DNA from: Chloroflexota bacterium
GTDB lineage: Bacteria; Chloroflexota; UBA6077
Reading direction: 5' to 3'
Length of the DNA: 8,733 nt
NCBI GenBank assembly: GCA_021806765.1
Contig: JAJZQR010000215.1
Span: 1-8,733 of the forward strand
A program made the translations under genes and the position numbers. Each line of letters opens with the position of its first letter. Position 1 is the stretch's first letter. The notes under the pieces were generated by a model. That model saw only the letters and a list, made by a program, of their open reading frames with translations. It had not been told where the DNA came from and searched no databases. This document shows positions 6,079 through 8,733 of this stretch, piece after piece.

Positions 6079-7383
6079 CTACCGCCTGGCCACCCTCGCG
6101 GCCAGCATTCCCAGCCTGTCGCTCAGGGAGACCGGCAACTCCAACAGGTGAAATCGAACCGCTACCGTGGTACCCGATCCCACAACGCTGTCCAGGGTCA
6201 ATTGGCCGCCGTGGGCTTCCACTATGGCCTTGGCGATGGCCAGACCCAGCCCGGCCCCGCCCTGGGCTCGAGACCTTGCCCTGTCAGCACGATAGAACCG
6301 GTCGAAGACCCTCGGGAGGTGCTCGGGAGGAATCCCCTCGCCCGTATCAGTCACGGCGATCAAACCGTCGTGTCCGCGGCGTTTGGCAACGACTGAGACC
6401 CTGCCTCCCGGCGGCGTATGTTTCAGAGCATTGTCCAGAAGGATGAGCAGCAATTGCTGGAGGCGATCCGGGTCGATCTCCGACACCAGCGCCTTCTCCT
6501 GGCTCTCGTAGCTCAGGGCCACCCCACGCTCCTGGGCCAGAGCCGCCGCCCGTCGGGTCACATCCGCAGCCAGGGTAACCAGATCGACCTCTGCAACGGC
6601 CAGGTCGGTCTCCAATAGATCGGAGCGGGCCAGAGTCAGGAGGTCGCCGGCCAGCCTCTCGAGCCGGCCCATCTCCATGCGCAGGTCGTCGAACAGCTCC
6701 CCGTTGGCTTCCAGAGGTTCTGCCCGATGACGGTTCAAGAGATCCGCGGCGGCCCGCATCACCGTCAGCGGCGTCCGAAGCTCGTGGGAGGCATCCGCGA
6801 CAAACTCCAGCTGGCGGCGAAAGGCCGACTGAATCGGGATCAAGGCTCTCCCCGCCAGGAACCAGGCACCCCCCAGGGAAAGCAGCAGCCCTGCTCCCCC
6901 CGCGATCAGCAGCACGATCAACAGCCGCTGGAGGGTCTGCTGCTCCGGGACCAGGCTCTGCCCGACCACTAAGACCACCGGCACGGATCGCTTGAGAAGC
7001 AGGGGACGAATGAACAGGCGGGTTGGCTCGCCCGCTGCCGTGAGGGTCTCGTAATAGGGACTCGTGCCGGTCTGCGTTTCCAGATTCAGACTGCTTGCAT
7101 CCACCTGCTGGGGGTTGGCGAGGATCTGGCCGTCGGGACCCATCAACAGAAAGAAGAAGCCTCCACTGTAGCCGTCCGGCCCCAGCCGGAGGTGCTCTCC
7201 AGCCTCCTCCAAGTTCGTCAGCAGTCCGTCGCTGCGGCTGGCCAGGTTTCGATCCACCTCCGCCATGAGGCTACTGGCCAGGCTGGCATATACCACCACG
7301 CCCACCAGGGCGAGGATCAGCGCCAGCACCAACACGTTCCAGCCTACCAGCCGCCTGCGGATCCCGATGAACATGGACTTCAC
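6079..7383 (-). CDS. Membrane sensor histidine kinase
   Basis: The 434-residue kinase phosphorylates the response regulator encoded just upstream. It has a transmembrane helix at about 14-36, an extracytoplasmic sensor region of about 115 residues, and a second helix at about 154-177. After the second helix only a short HAMP remnant (AGRALIPIQSAFRRQ) remains before the dimerisation domain, so most of the HAMP relay is missing. His200 in FVADASHELRTPL is the phosphorylation site. The ATPase domain shows LDNALKH (N box, Asn318), DTGEGIP (346-352), FDRFYRAD (360-367) and GGAGLGLAIAKAIV (375-388), all intact. The GTG start at 7383 overlaps the regulator's TGA in a GTGA junction. An ATG three codons later has a better GGAG site 8 nt upstream and may be the real start. 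The signal is unknown. Confidence 0.93.
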   Translation of the reverse strand: MKSMFIGIRRRLVGWNVLVLALILALVGVVVYASLASSLMAEVDRNLASRSDGLLTNLEEAGEHLRLGPDGYSGGFFFLLMGPDGQILANPQQVDASSLNLETQTGTSPYYETLTAAGEPTRLFIRPLLLKRSVPVVLVVGQSLVPEQQTLQRLLIVLLIAGGAGLLLSLGGAWFLAGRALIPIQSAFRRQLEFVADASHELRTPLTVMRAAADLLNRHRAEPLEANGELFDDLRMEMGRLERLAGDLLTLARSDLLETDLAVAEVDLVTLAADVTRRAAALAQERGVALSYESQEKALVSEIDPDRLQQLLLILLDNALKHTPPGGRVSVVAKRRGHDGLIAVTDTGEGIPPEHLPRVFDRFYRADRARSRAQGGAGLGLAIAKAIVEAHGGQLTLDSVVGSGTTVAVRFHLLELPVSLSDRLGMLAARVARR

Positions 7384-8051
7384 TCCGTGATCATGTAGCC
7401 CACCCCACGTACCGTTCGGATAAGCGGCCGAGAGAACCCTCGATCCACCTTATCCCTCAGGTAGTGTACGTAGATCTCCACTACGTTGGAGGTGGCCTCG
7501 GAGTCGTAACCCCAGACGTGGTCGGTGATCTGATCCTTGGTCAACACCCGCCCCGGATGGCGCATCAGGTAAGCCATCAGGGCAAACTCCTTGGCCGTCA
7601 ACTCGATAGTCCGCTCGCCCCGCTGGGCCGCGTGGCGAGCCAGATCGAGACGCAGGTCTCCTACCTGCAGAACGTCTTCCTCTTCTCCGTCTCGGGATCG
7701 CCGGCTCAAGGCCCGGATCCGAGCCAGCAACTCCTCCAGGGCGAAGGGCTTGGTGAGGTAGTCGTCGGCGCCCGCGTCCAACCCCCGGACCCGATCGGAA
7801 ACCGCATCCAGCGCTGTCAGCATCAGGATTGGGGTCCGCACCTTGTCGCGCCGCAGGCTCCGGCACACCTCGATCCCATCCATTTCAGGCAGTAGTAGGT
7901 CCAGAACGATCAGGTCGTAGCTCTCGGTCTGAGCGAGGGTCAAACCCTGGATTCCATCCTGTGCCATGTCGATCTGGTAGCCAGCCTCCCGAAGCGCGCG
8001 ATCCACCACTCGTGCCACTCGGGGGTCGTCCTCCACCAAGAGGAGTCTCAA
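7380..8051 (-). CDS. Response regulator, OmpR/PhoB family
   Basis: This 223-residue DNA-binding regulator is first in an operon with the kinase gene. The receiver domain (1-115) has the acidic pocket in LLLVEDD, phosphoacceptor Asp51 in IVLDLLLPEMDG, Thr79, Tyr98 and Lys101 in DDYLTKPF. A short linker leads to the winged-helix domain (about 128-221): LQVGDLRLDLARHAAQRGERTIELTAKEFALMAYLMRHPGRVLTKDQI, then the recognition helix SNVVEIYVHYLRDKVDR and the closing IRTVRGVGYM wing. The start is a TTG; an in-frame TGA lies five codons upstream and GAGGTG sits 8 nt before it on the minus strand. Family members bind tandem 11-bp direct repeats, and exactly such repeats occur 34 bases upstream of the start, which suggests autoregulation. 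Confidence 0.95.
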   Translation of the reverse strand: MRLLLVEDDPRVARVVDRALREAGYQIDMAQDGIQGLTLAQTESYDLIVLDLLLPEMDGIEVCRSLRRDKVRTPILMLTALDAVSDRVRGLDAGADDYLTKPFALEELLARIRALSRRSRDGEEEDVLQVGDLRLDLARHAAQRGERTIELTAKEFALMAYLMRHPGRVLTKDQITDHVWGYDSEATSNVVEIYVHYLRDKVDRGFSRPLIRTVRGVGYMITE

Positions 8052-8084
8052 CAGACTCTCACCTCACTCGGTAATCATGGCTCG

Positions 8085-8144
8085 GACAGCTTGGAGACAG
8101 CTTGGAAAATACAGGGTGCCATTTCCAAGCTGTTTTCAAGGTTC
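8085..8144. promoter_or_regulatory. Operator: paired 11-bp direct repeats in inverted arrangement
   Basis: GACAGCTTGGA occurs twice in perfect tandem (8085-8095, 8096-8106). A reverse-complement copy, TCCAAGCTGT, is at 8124-8133, followed one 11-bp step later by a looser half-site beginning TTTCAAGG (8134-8141). The 12-mers ACAGCTTGGAAA (8097-8108) and TTTCCAAGCTGT (8122-8133) are exact complements. One helical turn between direct repeats is the usual binding geometry of PhoB/OmpR winged-helix dimers, and a regulator of that family is divergently encoded next door. Two such sites facing opposite ways fit control of both flanking operons. It could also fold as an RNA hairpin followed by TTTTC, but a terminator here would block only transcription entering from outside. 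Confidence 0.65.
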
Positions 8145-8150
8145 GCCGTC

Positions 8151-8156
8151 TAACAT
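8151..8156 (+). promoter_or_regulatory. Possible -10 element of the small protein-ApbE operon
   Basis: TAACAT lies 6 nt after the last operator half-site. There is no good -35 hexamer; in PhoB-activated promoters the regulator box replaces the -35. The placement fits that model but is inference. Confidence 0.3.
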
Positions 8157-8180
8157 ACCAGCCGTTGGTAATCGTACCAA
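8156..8180. promoter_or_regulatory. TACCA/TGGTA inverted-repeat cluster, possible second operator
   Basis: Three alternating half-sites occur: TACCA (8156-8160), TGGTA (8166-8170) and TACCA (8175-8179). TTGGTAATCGTACCAA (8165-8180) is a 6-4-6 perfect inverted repeat. It differs from the 11-bp repeats and lies between the likely promoter and the ribosome binding site, where a repressor would act. Confidence 0.45.
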
Positions 8181-8198
8181 TTGACTTGCGACAGCAGC

Positions 8199-8204
8199 AA
8201 GGAG
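8199..8204 (+). promoter_or_regulatory. Strong ribosome binding site of the small membrane protein
   Basis: AAGGAG, 6 nt before the ATG at 8211, is close to ideal. It supports this short ORF as a real gene. Confidence 0.75.
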
Positions 8205-8210
8205 TCATAG

Positions 8211-8474
8211 ATGGCAAGACCCATACGCAAGAACAACGTGGCTCGGTGGGCCGTAGCGATAGCCACCGGACTGGCCACCCTTGGATTCTGGACCGGTGTC
8301 ATCAGCGCCCCCCAGCCTGTCGGGGCGAGCGCTTCGGCGACTCAGACCGTGCAATCCGCACCCGCGCCCTTGCAGAGCCAGAGCCGATTCGGCAGGCAGC
8401 GATCGGCAGTTCCCAGCTTCTCCCAACCACAGGTGAGCGCACCAATGCCTCGCCTGAGAACCAGGGCCTCGTGA
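8211..8474 (+). CDS. Small protein with one membrane segment or signal peptide, upstream of apbE
   Basis: I do not recognise this 87-residue protein as a named family. It has a basic N-terminus (MARPIRKNNVARW), one hydrophobic stretch at about 13-33 (WAVAIATGLATLGFWTGVISA), then an Ala/Ser/Gln/Pro-rich tail. It is either a membrane-anchored peptide facing outward or a secreted one; ASASA at about 39-43 could be a cleavage site. The tail ends in basic PRLRTRAS. No cysteine, heme or flavinylation motif (such as DxxTGAT) is present. Reality as a gene is supported by a strong AAGGAG site, its own regulated promoter region, and the immediately following apbE. By association it may help assemble or anchor an extracytoplasmic flavin redox complex, but that is inference only. 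Confidence 0.75.
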   Translation: MARPIRKNNVARWAVAIATGLATLGFWTGVISAPQPVGASASATQTVQSAPAPLQSQSRFGRQRSAVPSFSQPQVSAPMPRLRTRAS

Positions 8475-8494
8475 ATCGAGGAGCTAGGACAGCC

Positions 8495-8733
8495 ATGCGC
8501 GAGTTCAGCCGGCTCTTCAGAGCCATGAATACCGAGGTAACGGTGGCCGTGGCCGCCGAGGAGAGGCATCGGCCGGAGGTAGAGGCTGCCCTGGACGGGG
8601 TGGAGGGACTCTTTGGCCGAAGCGAGGCGGTGATGAGCCGCTTTCTACCGGAGAGCGAACTCTCCAGCCTCAATCGGTCGGCCGGCCACCCCTTTCGAGC
8701 CTCGCCCCTCCTCTTCGCCGTCGTCTCCGAGGC
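8495..8733 (+). CDS. apbE: FAD:protein FMN transferase (ApbE), N-terminal part
   Basis: The gene runs off the right edge; 79 full codons are visible. The sequence opens MREFSRLFRAMNTEVTVAVAAEE and continues with VEGLFGRSEAVMSRFLPESELSSLNRSAGHPFRASPLLFAVVSEA. This matches the N-terminal ApbE pattern: an 'F.aMGT.vtv' strand, a helix with 'E..mSRF.p.SEls.LN', then a 'pf..Sp.l..vv..A' segment. ApbE moves FMN from FAD onto a Thr or Ser of target proteins, usually outside the membrane, to make covalently flavinylated electron carriers. The usual MGT is MNT here. The ATG at 8495 has AGGA and GAGGAG upstream. An in-frame GTG at 8471, overlapping the previous stop as GTGA, would add 8 residues. The first 20 bases after the small gene place both in one operon. 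Confidence 0.88.
   Translation, partial: MREFSRLFRAMNTEVTVAVAAEERHRPEVEAALDGVEGLFGRSEAVMSRFLPESELSSLNRSAGHPFRASPLLFAVVSE

Noticed and set aside
8068..8082. Minus-strand ATGATTACCGAGTGA resembling the end of the response regulator gene (MITE-stop)
   Set aside because: The match covers only 15 bases, and upstream sequence shows no trace of the preceding regulator codons. Chance similarity is likelier than a duplicated gene remnant.
8097..8137. Intrinsic terminator (12-bp stem followed by TTTTC)
   Set aside because: The stem is only moderately GC-rich, the T-run is four bases, and it sits between two divergent gene starts. The tandem 11-bp phasing is better explained by an operator.
8181..8210. 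TTGACT as a -35 element with TCATAG as -10
   Set aside because: Transcription would start inside the coding region and leave out the strong AAGGAG ribosome binding site.
1..8733. CRISPR array, tRNA, rRNA, transposase or phage genes
   Set aside because: I saw no regularly spaced repeats, tRNA-like cloverleaf, rRNA sequence or transposase/integrase motif on either strand.

Overview
The window is a compact, GC-rich bacterial chromosome segment with almost no spare DNA. Several start codons are GTG or TTG. The gene content is a HemY-type protoporphyrinogen oxidase, a lipoprotein-type peptide/nickel ABC uptake system, a CheC-type phosphatase, a two-component system and ApbE. Together with hairpin-forming dispersed repeats, this fits a free-living soil or sediment bacterium. 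Chloroflexota is my best guess, but I could not test the placement and no marker gene here settles it.

Left part (1-3903, + strand): the 3' end of hemY is followed by a three-gene uptake operon: a lipoprotein substrate-binding protein (family SBP_bac_5), a DppB/OppB-type permease starting with TTG, and a DppC/OppC-type permease starting with GTG. No ATPase genes follow. The operon meets a convergent LysE/RhtB-type exporter gene whose stop codon overlaps that of the last permease. Two repeat structures sit in this part: a 22-bp inverted repeat built from a GATGAGT heptamer that covers the hemY stop codon, and a structured GC-rich repeat between the two permease genes.

Middle (3900-6036): the exporter (- strand) is divergent from a GNAT acetyltransferase gene (+) resembling diamine acetyltransferases. 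A diverged second copy of the GC-rich repeat lies between them. Next comes a CheC-family protein in which only the second of the two usual phosphatase motifs is intact.

Right part (6079-8733): an OmpR/PhoB-type response regulator and a histidine kinase form an overlapping operon on the - strand. A divergent operon on the + strand encodes a small single-membrane-segment protein and the N-terminal part of ApbE (FAD:protein FMN transferase), cut by the window end. The 159-bp divergent intergenic region is the richest regulatory site in the window. It holds a perfect 11-bp tandem repeat, an inverted copy of the same element followed by a degenerate fourth half-site, and a separate TACCA/TGGTA palindrome. 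The 11-bp period is typical of DNA bound by PhoB-family regulators. I infer that the regulator controls both its own operon and the ApbE operon, which would make this a signal-responsive extracytoplasmic flavin-electron-transfer locus. I see no wholly new system; the regulatory architecture, the half-degenerate CheC and the repeat elements are the most notable points.
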